A DNA stretch of 44,052 nt, from the NCBI GenBank assembly GCA_910574635.1, contig CAJTCG010000020.1, forward strand, positions 15,421 to 59,472, in the 5' to 3' direction. Origin of the DNA: Oscillospiraceae bacterium (GTDB taxonomy: Bacteria; Bacillota; Clostridia; Oscillospirales; Oscillospiraceae). Shown in pieces: positions 23,233-31,854 of the stretch. The first letter of the stretch is position 1; each line of letters opens with the position of its first letter. Under the pieces are notes generated by a model. The model ran no database searches, was not told where the DNA came from, and was given only the letters and a program-made list of their open reading frames with translations. Position numbers and translations under genes: made by a program.

Positions 23233-23700
23233 GTGGCCACGACAATTTATCAGTCTATCAAGCTGGCCATGGTCAGTCTCTTCAAAGGAAAATATCCGGC
23301 CTATGACGTGTTCTGCGAGGAGATTACCAAGACGCAGAACGATGAGCCGGAGCCTGACCTGGAGGATTATATCTTCCTGGACATCATCCCAGCGGGCAGC
23401 GCCACCGTGGATGCCGAGCATACGGACCGCAGGGTGCTGGTGGATGCCTCCATCCACACCAGGTCGGAGAGCAACGCCGATTACCTGACCATATCCCAGG
23501 AGGTGGATGACCTGCTCCGGCCCGTGTTCCGCTTCGAGGACGGCGGCGAGGCCAGGGCCATCACTGTGCCGGATGTGGCCTGCAAGGTGGTGGACCGGGT
23601 GCTGCACTGCACCTTTACCCTGGCATTCCGGGACAGCATCCAGGAGCCGCCGCCGCTGCCATACATGGAAACGCTGGACACCAGCGTGAAACCGATTTAA
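23233..23700 (+). CDS. Tail terminator-like protein (DUF6838-type)
   Basis: This 155-aa protein starts at GTG 23233 after AAGGGGGG. It contains YQSIKLAMVSLFKGKYPAYDVFCEEI, then an acidic linker, FLDIIPAGSATVDAEHTDRRVLVDAS and a C-terminal FTLAFRDSIQEP. The strand-helix order and place between gp10-like and sheath genes fit the tail-terminator family of XkdJ-like neighbourhoods. It would cap the tube and sheath at the head-proximal end. Confidence 0.75.
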   Translation: MATTIYQSIKLAMVSLFKGKYPAYDVFCEEITKTQNDEPEPDLEDYIFLDIIPAGSATVDAEHTDRRVLVDASIHTRSESNADYLTISQEVDDLLRPVFRFEDGGEARAITVPDVACKVVDRVLHCTFTLAFRDSIQEPPPLPYMETLDTSVKPI

Positions 23701-23719
23701 GAAGAAAGGTTGTGATATT

Positions 23720-24784
23720 ATGGGCCTGCCCGAAATCCTGATCACGTTCAAGACCAAGGGCCTGACCGCTATCCAGCGCAGTGAGCGCGGGATTGTGGCG
23801 GTCATCCTGCACGATGAGACCGAGGGCGGCGAAACGCTGACCGTCTACAACTCCATCACCGAGGTGGACTTCACCAAGTGGTCCGAGCGCAATTATGATT
23901 ACCTGAAGCTGATCTATGAGGGAGTCCCCTACCGGGTGATCGTCTACCGCATGGGCCTGGAGGACACCAACTATATGCCCGCACTGGCGGTGCTGAAGAA
24001 CATGAAGTGGAACTACCTGACCATTCCGGGTATCGCCACGGAGGGTGTCCCCTCTATCGCCTCTTTCATCAAGGAGGCCCGCGACCAGGACCACAAGACC
24101 TTCAAGGCCGTGCTGCCCAACAGCAAGAGCGACCATGAAGGCATCATCAACTTCACCACCGACAGGATCGACAGCATTCTGTCCAAGACGCAGTTCACCA
24201 CAGCGGAGTACTGCGCCCGGATCACCGGCATCCTGGCCGGGCTGTCCCTGGCCCGGAGCAGCACCTACTATGTGCTCAACGACATCACCGCCGCCGAAAC
24301 CCCGGATGACCCGGACAAGCGGATCGACGCCGGGGAATTGATCCTGGTGTTCGACGGGGAGAAGTTCAAGATTGGGCGCGGTGTCAATAGCCTGGTCAGC
24401 TTCACCACCGATAAGGGGCAGGAGTTCTCCAAGATCAAGATCATGGAGGGCGTGGACCTGTACCAGGATGACATCCGGGACACCTTCGAGGACTCCTATG
24501 TGGGCAAGGTGCGCAACGACTACGACGCCAAGCAGATGTTTGTGGCGGCCATCCGGGCCTATCAGAAATCCCTGCAGCCGGACGTGCTGGATCAGAGCCA
24601 CGACAACACCGCCGCCATCGACGTGGAGGCGCAGCGGCTCTATATCGAGGGCCGGGGCATCGATACCAGCGCCATGGATGACACGGCGGTGGCCATGTAT
24701 AACACTGGCAGCCGGGTGTTCATTTCCTCCAACGTCAAGTTCGTGGACGCGATGGAGGACCTGAACCTGGTCTGCAATATGTAA
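23720..24784 (+). CDS. xkdK: Contractile tail sheath protein
   Basis: This 354-aa protein marks the phage as a myovirus. It begins GLPEILITFKTKGLTAIQRS and contains GIVAVILHDETEGG, the subtilisin-like-fold phrase NYMPALAVLKNMKWNYLTIPG, and ILAGLSLARSSTYYVLNDITAAE. The C-terminal handshake region includes IMEGVDLYQDDIRDTFEDSY. All are characteristic of PBSX XkdK-type sheaths. AGAAAGG precedes ATG 23720. Mu sheath (gpL) is larger and different, so the tail is of Gram-positive type. Confidence 0.93.
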   Translation: MGLPEILITFKTKGLTAIQRSERGIVAVILHDETEGGETLTVYNSITEVDFTKWSERNYDYLKLIYEGVPYRVIVYRMGLEDTNYMPALAVLKNMKWNYLTIPGIATEGVPSIASFIKEARDQDHKTFKAVLPNSKSDHEGIINFTTDRIDSILSKTQFTTAEYCARITGILAGLSLARSSTYYVLNDITAAETPDDPDKRIDAGELILVFDGEKFKIGRGVNSLVSFTTDKGQEFSKIKIMEGVDLYQDDIRDTFEDSYVGKVRNDYDAKQMFVAAIRAYQKSLQPDVLDQSHDNTAAIDVEAQRLYIEGRGIDTSAMDDTAVAMYNTGSRVFISSNVKFVDAMEDLNLVCNM

Positions 24785-24799
24785 CGGAGGGACGCCGAT

Positions 24800-25234
24800 A
24801 TGGGAAAAATCAAAGGCAATAAAACCCTGTCCGGCACCTGGGGGGAACTGTGGGTGGACGGTGAGCGCATCGCTGAGTTCTCCAAGGTGTCCCTGAAGGT
24901 GACCGCCAACCGGGAGGACGTACAGATCGACCTGGACGTGGACAGTAAGATGACCGGCCTGAAGGGTGAGCTGTCTGTCACCCTGAAAAAGGTCTACACC
25001 CGGTATAACGCCGTGTTCGAGAACTGGAAAAAGGGCATCGACCAGCGGATGCAGATCATCACCAAGCTGGCCGACCCGGACGCCGTGGGCGGCCAGCAGG
25101 AGCGGTATTCCGCTGACAACTGCTGGTTCAATGACCTGCCCCTGGTCAACATGGAGAAGGGGGCCGTCATCGAGGAGGAGGTCAGCGGCGGCTTCACGCC
25201 CTCCGACCTGGTAAACCTGGACAAGATCGTGTAA
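24800..25234 (+). CDS. xkdM: Tail tube protein
   Basis: This 144-aa protein follows the sheath gene by 15 bases with CGGAGGG upstream. NKTLSGTWGELWVDGERIAEF, VSLKVTANREDVQIDLDVDS and MTGLKGELSVTLKKVYTRYN are the PBSX XkdM tube phrases. Stacked hexamers of this beta-barrel form the inner tube through which DNA passes. The gene pair sheath-tube is conserved in contractile injection systems. Confidence 0.93.
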   Translation: MGKIKGNKTLSGTWGELWVDGERIAEFSKVSLKVTANREDVQIDLDVDSKMTGLKGELSVTLKKVYTRYNAVFENWKKGIDQRMQIITKLADPDAVGGQQERYSADNCWFNDLPLVNMEKGAVIEEEVSGGFTPSDLVNLDKIV

Positions 25235-25247
25235 GGAGGACATTCTC

Positions 25248-25676
25248 ATGAACAGCGAGAAGAAAAGTTTCCTGGCGGAGTTTTCCCGCCGCGCCGTGCA
25301 GCGGCTCCAGGACAAAAAGGTTCCCAAGTATCGGACGCTGCACATCCCCAGCCTGGACACCGATATGCGGTTCCGCAACCTCTCCTATGATGAGATCACG
25401 GAGTGTATGAACATGGAGGACACGGGCGACCCCAACCGCAGCGACAAGTACTGCATCTATCTGGCCGCCGTAGAGCCCAGCCTGAAGGACGTGGCCAAGG
25501 AGATCATGGAGTCCGAGTCCAGCCTCCCCGCCGACCAACGCACCTTGCTGGAGCCGCTGGACGTGGTGGGGATTTTCGACATTGGCGAGGTTCAGGAGAT
25601 CGCCATGCAGGTCATGGAACTGAGCGGTGTCTTGAACAGCACCAAGGTCACGGTGGTGGACCAGCTAAAAAACTGA
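25248..25676 (+). CDS. xkdN: Tail assembly chaperone, short (0-frame) form
   Basis: This 142-aa protein is XkdN-like: FLAEFSRRAVQRLQDKKVPK, YRTLHIPSLDTDMRFRNLSYDEI and a helical end. It functions like the G protein of lambda, guiding the tape measure before tube assembly. The frame ends in CTA AAA AAC TGA. The heptamer A-AAA-AAC (25667-25673) directly before the stop allows -1 slippage into the frame of the extension. AAGGAGG precedes ATG 25248. Confidence 0.9.
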   Translation: MNSEKKSFLAEFSRRAVQRLQDKKVPKYRTLHIPSLDTDMRFRNLSYDEITECMNMEDTGDPNRSDKYCIYLAAVEPSLKDVAKEIMESESSLPADQRTLLEPLDVVGIFDIGEVQEIAMQVMELSGVLNSTKVTVVDQLKN

Positions 25677-25843
25677 TTGCCCAGGATGGTGAGGCGTATC
25701 TGCTTCACTACTACATCCAGAAGGGCTGGGATGCGGAGCGATTTTTGAGCCTGGACCTGGAGTCCAGGCTCTTTTATACAGCCTCTATGCAGACCGCCCT
25801 GGAGGAGCGGGCGCGGATGTTTGGTGAGGAGGTGAACGGCTGA
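25248..25843 (+). CDS. Tail assembly chaperone, -1 frameshift fusion (GT-like form)
   Basis: Slipping back one base after AAC lets the ribosome continue with CTG ATT GCC and read 56 further residues (LIAQDGEAYLLHYYIQKGWD ... ARMFGEEVNG) to the TGA at 25841-25843. The fusion has 198 residues. The extension has no start codon of its own at the right place and is conserved-looking, with hydrophobic/charged periodicity. Many tail operons encode two chaperones this way, with the long form contacting the tape measure. The next gene starts in the stop codon of this frame. Confidence 0.85.
25667..25673 (+). other. Programmed -1 ribosomal frameshift site (AAAAAAC)
   Basis: The heptamer fits X-XXY-YYZ in the reading frame (A|AAA|AAC), and the 0-frame stop TGA follows at once (25674-25676). 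A stop immediately after a slippery site often boosts slippage in bacteria. A stem may form downstream: CCTGGACCTGGAGTCCAGG (25750-25768) contains CCTGGA/TCCAGG, but it is about 77 bases away, so its contribution is doubtful. Confidence 0.85.
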
Positions 25844-28341
25844 TGGGCGTGGTCAAAGGCGCAATTTCCATTAAGGACAACATGACAGTCGTTCTCCACA
25901 GCATCAGGCAGGAGCAGTCGGCCTTTCGCCAGGATGTAGAAAAGACCAAAAAGGAACTGCAGGCCACCTGGGACAAAAAGCGCACCGCCAAGCTGGAGGC
26001 CACCGCCGCCTCCAAGGCGATGGACTCCCTGAAGAAAAAGATGGAGCCGCTTCGCAAAAAGGTGGTAGTGGCCACGGCAGTCAAGGACCTGGCCACCGCA
26101 AAGGTCAAGGCCCTGGGCAATCAGGTCAAAGCGGTGGGGAAAATGGTGGCCACCCCCGTTGTCAAAGTGGTCACTAAGGGGGCGCAGGCCCTATCGGCAA
26201 TCGGCAAGGGCTTTGCCCAGGTGACCAAGGCCGCAGCCATCGGTGTGGGCGCGGTATCCGCAGCGGCGGCAGCGGGCCTGACCGCCCTGTTCAGCGGCAG
26301 CACGGAACTGGCCAAGGCGCAGATCGAGGCCGAGACCAAGCTGGAGGCCGTCCTGGGCAACGTGGCCAGCATCCAGGCCAGGGGTGCGGGCGCAGCGGCG
26401 CAGGCCAAGGAAAAGCTGATGGGCGTGGCCAGCGAACTGCAGCAGATCGGTGTGATCGGGGATGAAGTCACCCTGGCCGGTATGCAGCAGCTGGCCACCT
26501 TCCAGCTGTCCGAAAAGGAGATCGCCACCCTGGCAGGCGGCATGACAGACCTGCTGGCCCAGCAAAAGGGCCTGAACGCCAGCCAGGAGGACGCCGTGGC
26601 CATCGGCAACATGATCGGCAAGGTCATGCAGGGCCAGACCAGCGCCCTATCCAGGGTGGGTATCACGTTCACCGAAGCGCAGGAGCAGGCCCTGAAGATG
26701 GGCAACGCAGAGCAGCGGGCCGCTGTCCTCGCAGAAATCCTGCAGCAGAATGTGGGCGGTGTCAACGCCGCCCTGGCCCAAACCGACCAGGGCAAAATCC
26801 AACAGATGGCAAACGCCTGGGGCGACATGAAGGAGGAGGTCGGCAAGGTCACCCTCTCCATCAAGGGCAAATTCGCCTCGGTGATCATGAAGAATATCCC
26901 GACGGTCCAGAAACTTGGCACCACCCTGATGTCCACCATTTCCAAGTTTGCCGACGTGGCCATGCCCGCCCTGGACAGCGTGATCACCCACGTCACCCCT
27001 GTGGTGGAGGGGGCGCTGACCCGGCTGGGCAGCTTTGCCGAATCCATGGGGCCGGTGCTTTCAAACGTCTTTGGTGGACTGGCCCAGGGGGCGCAGACGG
27101 TGAAGCCGCTTCTGGACGGGATTATAAAGGGCTTTGCCCCGTTGCTCCCGCAGATGGTCAAGTTTGGAACCACGGTGATGGGGACGGTGCAGCAGGTGGC
27201 CGCAGCGGCTATGCCCGCCATCGCCAGCATCATCACCACGGTTCAGTCGGTGATTCCCTCTGTTCTCCCCGTACTGGAAACGGTGGTCACCACCATCGGT
27301 AACGTGATCGCGGCGGCGGCCCCTGTTATCGCCGGGCTGGTCCAGGGGATCGGCACGGTGGTATCGGCGCTGGCCCCGGTCTTTCAGGTCATCTTTGACG
27401 GCATCGGCCAGAAAGTCGGTTCCGTGCTGGAGTTCGTGGGCAGTAAGATGGGTTGGATTCAAAACATCATCGGCACGGTGGCCCCCGTGGTAGCGGACAT
27501 CCTGATCACGGCCTGGGGCGTCATTTCCCCCGTTATGGACCTGGCCATCAGCGTCTTTAAACTGCTTTTCAACGTGGTGCAAACGGTCTTTAATGGCATC
27601 GCCAGCGTGGTCTCCAGCGTGTGGTCCAAGGTCAAGCCCATTGTGGAGGGCATCGGCAACGGCCTGTCCTGGGTGGCCGGAAAGGTCAAGGGCCTGCTGG
27701 GGATGGGCGGCGGCGACGGCGGCAGCGTCGGCTCCAACGCCGAAGGCACCAACAACTGGCGCGGCGGCCCCACCTGGGTGGGTGAGCGCGGGCCGGAGTT
27801 AGTGGACCTGCCCAAGGGCAGCCGGGTGCTTCCCAACAAGGAGAGCGTCCAGCTGGCCCAAAACGCCGCCCGGCCCGTGGTCCGTGAGATCTTCCAGACC
27901 ACCACAGTGGAGAAGCCGGTGGTGCGGGAGGTCATCCAGAATACGGTGGAGAAGCCCGTCATGCGGGATATCGTCCACAACACCGTGGAAAAGCCCTCCA
28001 TCTACACGACAGAGGGCAATTCCTCTCCCGTGCTGGAGCGTATCGAGAAGGGCCTGGGCGTGGTCACCGGCCTGCTGGGCCGGGATGGCCGGAGGGGCCA
28101 AGATGAAGATACCCCCAGAAGGCCCCCTAAACGGCCCGACAACGGCCAGGACTTCCCCCCGCCCCCTGACCCCAGCCCCAAGGCTCCGAGGCCCACAGCG
28201 GCGGCACAGACGCCGCTGCAGGTAACGGTGGCGAAGCTGGCCGACCAAATCATTGTGCGGGAGGATGCTGACATTGACCGCATCGGTGAGGCGGTGGCCA
28301 AGCGCGTGGTGCAGGCGGCCCGAAATATGTCCCCAGCGTAA
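25843..28341 (+). CDS. Tape measure protein
   Basis: This 832-aa protein sets tail length and lines the tube. The first 90 residues are helical and charged. A hydrophobic stretch at about 125-155 (GVGAVSAAAAAGLTALFSGST) is a probable membrane-inserting segment. A TP901/phiPVL-type core follows (LAKAQIEAETKLEAVLGN, GDEVTLAGMQQLATFQLSEK, ALSRVGITFTEAQEQALKMG). Many helical repeats with ITTV/VAPVIAG motifs come next. Near residues 670-740 tandem VEKPVVREVIQNTVEKPVMR units appear, then a proline-rich tail. It starts inside the stop codon of the chaperone fusion. The length predicts a short tail, roughly 110-120 nm by the usual residue rule. Confidence 0.92.
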   Translation: MGVVKGAISIKDNMTVVLHSIRQEQSAFRQDVEKTKKELQATWDKKRTAKLEATAASKAMDSLKKKMEPLRKKVVVATAVKDLATAKVKALGNQVKAVGKMVATPVVKVVTKGAQALSAIGKGFAQVTKAAAIGVGAVSAAAAAGLTALFSGSTELAKAQIEAETKLEAVLGNVASIQARGAGAAAQAKEKLMGVASELQQIGVIGDEVTLAGMQQLATFQLSEKEIATLAGGMTDLLAQQKGLNASQEDAVAIGNMIGKVMQGQTSALSRVGITFTEAQEQALKMGNAEQRAAVLAEILQQNVGGVNAALAQTDQGKIQQMANAWGDMKEEVGKVTLSIKGKFASVIMKNIPTVQKLGTTLMSTISKFADVAMPALDSVITHVTPVVEGALTRLGSFAESMGPVLSNVFGGLAQGAQTVKPLLDGIIKGFAPLLPQMVKFGTTVMGTVQQVAAAAMPAIASIITTVQSVIPSVLPVLETVVTTIGNVIAAAAPVIAGLVQGIGTVVSALAPVFQVIFDGIGQKVGSVLEFVGSKMGWIQNIIGTVAPVVADILITAWGVISPVMDLAISVFKLLFNVVQTVFNGIASVVSSVWSKVKPIVEGIGNGLSWVAGKVKGLLGMGGGDGGSVGSNAEGTNNWRGGPTWVGERGPELVDLPKGSRVLPNKESVQLAQNAARPVVREIFQTTTVEKPVVREVIQNTVEKPVMRDIVHNTVEKPSIYTTEGNSSPVLERIEKGLGVVTGLLGRDGRRGQDEDTPRRPPKRPDNGQDFPPPPDPSPKAPRPTAAAQTPLQVTVAKLADQIIVREDADIDRIGEAVAKRVVQAARNMSPA

Positions 28342-28353
28342 GGAGGCGGCAGC

Positions 28354-29001
28354 GTGAAACAGCGAACCATTGAACTGAGTTTTAACAACCATGCGGAGAT
28401 GTTCAATCTCCCTATCAATCCCGCAGAGTTTGAATTTACCGAGGCGCACAATAACCAGCGGATCACTCTGCTGAACATTGGCGAGGTAAACCTGATTGGA
28501 CACAGGGGGCTGGTTTCCGGCTCCCTGTCCAGCTTTTTCCCTTCGACCACCTCCCCGCTGGCCCGGTATGCGGACCGGGATCCTATGGAGTACATCCGGC
28601 TGCTGAAGAAATGGAAATCCAAGCCGCAGCCCATCCGGGTGATCATCAGCGACTGCGACTTCAACCTGGCCATGAGCATCGACAGCCTGACCTACGGCAG
28701 CCACGAGGGGGACAAAGATGTGTACTACACCCTGGAACTGTCGGAATACCGCTTTTTGAACGTCCCCGCCGTCAAGGTGGAGAGCCAGGCCAAGAGCCAG
28801 ACCAGCGGGCTGAACACCCGCCCCAATACTCAAGAGACCCCCAAGACAGCCACGGTGGTGTCCGGGGACTGCCTGTGGAACCTGGCCAAGAAATACTACG
28901 GCGACGGGGCGCAGTACAAAAAAATCTATGAGGCCAACAAGGCGGTGATCGGGAGCAACCCCAACCTGATCAAGCCCGGCCAGAAGCTGGTGATCCCATG
29001 A
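28354..29001 (+). CDS. xkdP: LysM-containing tail protein (XkdP-like)
   Basis: This 215-aa protein starts at GTG 28354 with AAGGAGG upstream. The first 140 residues resemble PBSX XkdP: FNNHAEMFNLPINPAEFEF and IRVIISDCDFNLAMSIDSLTYG. A LysM domain ends the protein (SGDCLWNLAKKYYGDGAQYK, then NPNLIKPGQKLVIP). In the tail, LysM would grip peptidoglycan or stabilise the tube tip. It overlaps the next gene by 4 bases. Confidence 0.88.
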   Translation: MKQRTIELSFNNHAEMFNLPINPAEFEFTEAHNNQRITLLNIGEVNLIGHRGLVSGSLSSFFPSTTSPLARYADRDPMEYIRLLKKWKSKPQPIRVIISDCDFNLAMSIDSLTYGSHEGDKDVYYTLELSEYRFLNVPAVKVESQAKSQTSGLNTRPNTQETPKTATVVSGDCLWNLAKKYYGDGAQYKKIYEANKAVIGSNPNLIKPGQKLVIP

Positions 29002-29957
29002 TCCAGAAGCAGCTGACGGCGGGCGGCAAGGACCTCTCCCAGCTGGTGGAAAAGGTCACCTGGAGCGGTGACAGCAAGCAGGTGGCCCGGAAGCTGGCTT
29101 TTTCCATAGCGACCCGAAGCACAGACCGCTTTCTCCCCAAGGTGACCATCAACGAGGGGGACAGCGTACTGTTCAGGGACGGGGACAGGACCCTGTTCGG
29201 CGGCCCCGTCTTTGATATTGAAAAGTCGGCCTCCGGGAACCTCACCACCTATACCGCCTTTGATTTGATGTTCTACATCAACAACAGCGACATCAGCAAG
29301 ATTTTTGACGATACCCCGGAGGCCATCACCGCCTGGATATGCTCCCACCTGAGCGTCCCCTTCGGCTCCGCTGCCCCCACCGGCATCAAGGTATATCTGC
29401 CCTGGCTGGGCAAGAAAGCCTATGAGGCCATCATGGCGGCCTACACCACCGCCAGCCGCCAGAACGGGAAGAAATACATCCCCCTGATGCAGAATGTCAA
29501 CCAGGTGTATGTGATCGAAAAGGGGGCGCTGTGCGGGGTGGTGCTGGATGGCGGCTATAACCTGACGGAGGCCACCTACAAGACCAGCCTGCAGAAGCTG
29601 GTGGACCGGGTGATCGTCACCGATAAGAACGGCAACCAAACCAGCGTGGTGGAGGACGCCGGGGCGCAGTCGAAGTATGGCGTGGTGCAGCGCGTCTATA
29701 AGCAGGAGGAGGGCAAAGACGCCGCCTCCGAGGCCAAGGCGCTGCTGCACATCATGGACCAATCCGCAACCGTGACCGCCACCAGCGACACCCGCGCAGT
29801 TTCCGGCTATGCCATCGCCGTCCAGGAGGCCACCACGGGGCTTTACGGGAAGTTCTACATTGAGAGCGACACCCACACCTTCGAGAACGGCAAAGAAATG
29901 ATGCAGCTGACCCTGGCTTTTTCCAACATGATGGATGAGAAGGAGGTCGGCAACTGA
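28998..29957 (+). CDS. xkdQ: Baseplate hub protein (XkdQ-like)
   Basis: This 319-aa protein begins IQKQLTAGGKDLSQLVEKVTW and includes FLPKVTINEGDSVLFRDGDRT, TAFDLMFYINNSDISKIFDD and the C-terminal SGYAIAVQEATTGLYGKFYI with HTFENGKEMMQLTLAF. The sequence follows PBSX XkdQ and Mu gpP-like hubs, which bind the end of the tube. Gene order XkdP-Q-R-S-T is retained. Confidence 0.88.
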   Translation: MIQKQLTAGGKDLSQLVEKVTWSGDSKQVARKLAFSIATRSTDRFLPKVTINEGDSVLFRDGDRTLFGGPVFDIEKSASGNLTTYTAFDLMFYINNSDISKIFDDTPEAITAWICSHLSVPFGSAAPTGIKVYLPWLGKKAYEAIMAAYTTASRQNGKKYIPLMQNVNQVYVIEKGALCGVVLDGGYNLTEATYKTSLQKLVDRVIVTDKNGNQTSVVEDAGAQSKYGVVQRVYKQEEGKDAASEAKALLHIMDQSATVTATSDTRAVSGYAIAVQEATTGLYGKFYIESDTHTFENGKEMMQLTLAFSNMMDEKEVGN

Positions 29958-29969
29958 GGAGGCGATACC

Positions 29970-30308
29970 ATGTCTGAACGGTGGGCGGTGGAAATGGTGG
30001 AGGCGCTGCGCTCCGGGGGCAAGGACAGCGGGCTGATGTTTGCGGAGGTCAAATCCGTGGCCCCGCTGACCATCCTGGCCCACGACCAGGTCATCAGCAA
30101 GGGGCTGTATATCAACCCGGCCCTGCTGGTGTGGGCCGAGGGCGGTGGCAGCCGCATCCCCCCGGAACTGGCCGGGCTGGCTCCCCACCCGTATTCGTTC
30201 CTGACCGAGTTCCACACGAAGTATGTGCTGAAGGCGGGCGACATGGTGGTGGTGCTTCAGGTGGGGGCTGGCTTCTACATTATGGAGAAGGTGGTGAAGG
30301 TGGCATGA
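29970..30308 (+). CDS. Baseplate protein, DUF2577 (XkdR-like)
   Basis: This 112-aa protein contains VEMVEALRSGGKDSGLMFAE, SVAPLTILAHDQVISKGLYI and a terminal VLKAGDMVVVLQVGAGFYIM. DUF2577 genes always sit between XkdQ- and XkdS-like genes in PBSX-type tails. GAGGAGGC precedes ATG 29970. It overlaps the following gene by 4 bases (ATGA). Confidence 0.85.
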   Translation: MSERWAVEMVEALRSGGKDSGLMFAEVKSVAPLTILAHDQVISKGLYINPALLVWAEGGGSRIPPELAGLAPHPYSFLTEFHTKYVLKAGDMVVVLQVGAGFYIMEKVVKVA

Positions 30309-30748
30309 GCATCTTCCCATTCATCGACCCGGAGGCGCTGGCGGCCAGCCAGGACAACGCCCTGCCTATGTTCCGGGAGTATGCTTACGACTACGAAAAC
30401 AACCGGCTGCTGCTCCGGGACGGCCAGACCTACCTGGTAGAGGGCAACGAGGCCCTGCGCATCTGGATATTCAAGGCTCTGGACACGGAGCGGTTCCGAT
30501 ATACGGCCTACGATTCGGACTACGGCAGCGAGATCGGCACACTGATCGGAGCCGTCAACAGCAGCGTGATCCTGCCGGAGTTGAAGCGGTTTATCATCGA
30601 GGCTCTGATGGTGAACCCGTACATTGAGGAACTGAGCAATTTTCAATTTGAGCAATCCGGCAGCGGGGTGCGGGTGGAGTTCGACTGCACCACGGTGTAC
30701 GGGAAAGACCAAATCACATGGGAGGCCAAGGGGGTAAAAGTGGCATGA
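30305..30748 (+). CDS. xkdS: Baseplate wedge protein, DUF2634 (XkdS-like)
   Basis: The gene encodes 147 aa; ATG 30305 lies in the overlap with the DUF2577 gene and is preferred over the long upstream open frame, which is a shadow. It reads FREYAYDYENNRLLLRDGQT, LVEGNEALRIWIFKALDTER, TAYDSDYGSEIGTLIG and IIEALMVNPYIEELSNFQFE. These are DUF2634 signatures, gpW/gp25-like lysozyme-fold baseplate initiators. It overlaps the baseplate J gene by 4 bases. Confidence 0.9.
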   Translation: MSIFPFIDPEALAASQDNALPMFREYAYDYENNRLLLRDGQTYLVEGNEALRIWIFKALDTERFRYTAYDSDYGSEIGTLIGAVNSSVILPELKRFIIEALMVNPYIEELSNFQFEQSGSGVRVEFDCTTVYGKDQITWEAKGVKVA

Positions 30749-31854
30749 TGGAGGAAACCATGGACTTCAGCGCCAGCGCGGTGCTGCAGCGTATCCGCAA
30801 CAGCCTGCAGAACCCCGCCAATAGGCTGGAGGGCGGTTTTTGCATGGATAACGCCCAGGCGGTGTCAGAGGAACTGGCCCGCCTGGACCTGATGGAGGTG
30901 AAGCCCATCCCTGACCGGGTGCTGCTGGACACCGCCGAGGGCGAGTATCTGGACCGCAAGGCCCTGGACTACAACGAGACCAGGAACCCCGCAGAAGCGG
31001 CGGTGGGCAACCTCCTGTTCACCGGGGAGCCGGGAACAGCAATCCCCACTGGCACCGAAGCACTGTACGGCAGCCTGGTGTTTGAAACCACGGCGGCGGC
31101 CCGGATCAGCGCCGAGGGCTACTGCGAGGTGGGAGCGCGGTGCCAGACGGAGGGGACGGCGGGCAACGTGGCCGCCGAAACCATCACCGTCCTGCGCGTG
31201 GCCATCGACGGAGTAAAGTCTGTTACCAACACCGCCCCCTTCGGCGGCGGCACCCAGGCCGAGAGCGATGACTCCTTCAGGAGCCGCATTCTGGAGAAGA
31301 TACGCCAGCCCATCACCAGCGGCAACCGAAACCATTTTATCTATTGGGCCAAGCAGGTGTCAGGTGTGGGCGGGGCCAAGTGCCTGGGCGCGGAGGTCTG
31401 CGGCTCCGGCAAGGTACGGGTGATCGTCCTGTCCGACCGATACGCCGCCCCGGATGACGTGATCCTGGGCAACGTCAAAGCCCACATTGAGGAGGAGCGC
31501 CAGATCGGCGCGGCGGTAACGGTGGCCGCCGCCGCCCCCAAGGCCGTTGCCGTGGAGGTGACGGTGGTGGTGGCCAGCGGTTACAGCCTGACCGATATCC
31601 GGCAGAATATCCAGACGGCGCTGCAGCGGTATGTGGACAGCGTGAACCGGGAGGACTTCAGCACCCCGCCCACCCTGAAGGATGAGGGACGGCAGAGCAG
31701 TATCAGCTATTACCGCATCGGTGATCTGATCTTCGGTGTGGAGGGCGTGGCCGATATTATCAGCTACACACTTAACGGCGGCCTGACCTCGCTGGCCTCC
31801 GACTATGAGGAATATTTCTCCCTGGGGGAGGTGGCCGTCAGTGGCAATCAATGA
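30745..31854 (+). CDS. xkdT: Baseplate J-like protein (XkdT)
   Basis: This 369-aa protein starts at ATG 30745, overlapping the XkdS-like stop. It contains YLDRKALDYNETRNPAEAAV, GTAIPTGTEALYGSLVFETT, CQTEGTAGNVAAETITVLRV, the J-family phrase GGGTQAESDDSFRSRILEKI and VKAHIEEERQIGAAVTVAAA. Baseplate J (T4 gp6-like) proteins form the ring that couples fibre binding to sheath contraction. The match to XkdT is strong. Confidence 0.93.
   Translation: MMEETMDFSASAVLQRIRNSLQNPANRLEGGFCMDNAQAVSEELARLDLMEVKPIPDRVLLDTAEGEYLDRKALDYNETRNPAEAAVGNLLFTGEPGTAIPTGTEALYGSLVFETTAAARISAEGYCEVGARCQTEGTAGNVAAETITVLRVAIDGVKSVTNTAPFGGGTQAESDDSFRSRILEKIRQPITSGNRNHFIYWAKQVSGVGGAKCLGAEVCGSGKVRVIVLSDRYAAPDDVILGNVKAHIEEERQIGAAVTVAAAAPKAVAVEVTVVVASGYSLTDIRQNIQTALQRYVDSVNREDFSTPPTLKDEGRQSSISYYRIGDLIFGVEGVADIISYTLNGGLTSLASDYEEYFSLGEVAVSGNQ

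Noticed and set aside
23615..25378. 587-aa minus-strand frame opposite sheath and tube genes
   Set aside because: It crosses several well-supported genes and lacks any recognisable domain.
26121..27239. 372-aa minus-strand frame opposite the tape measure gene
   Set aside because: Antisense shadow; composition reflects complement of Ala/Val-rich codons.
29981..30304. Long upstream part of the XkdS-like frame
   Set aside because: It is an out-of-frame reading of the DUF2577 gene; the real start is ATG 30305 in the ATGA overlap.
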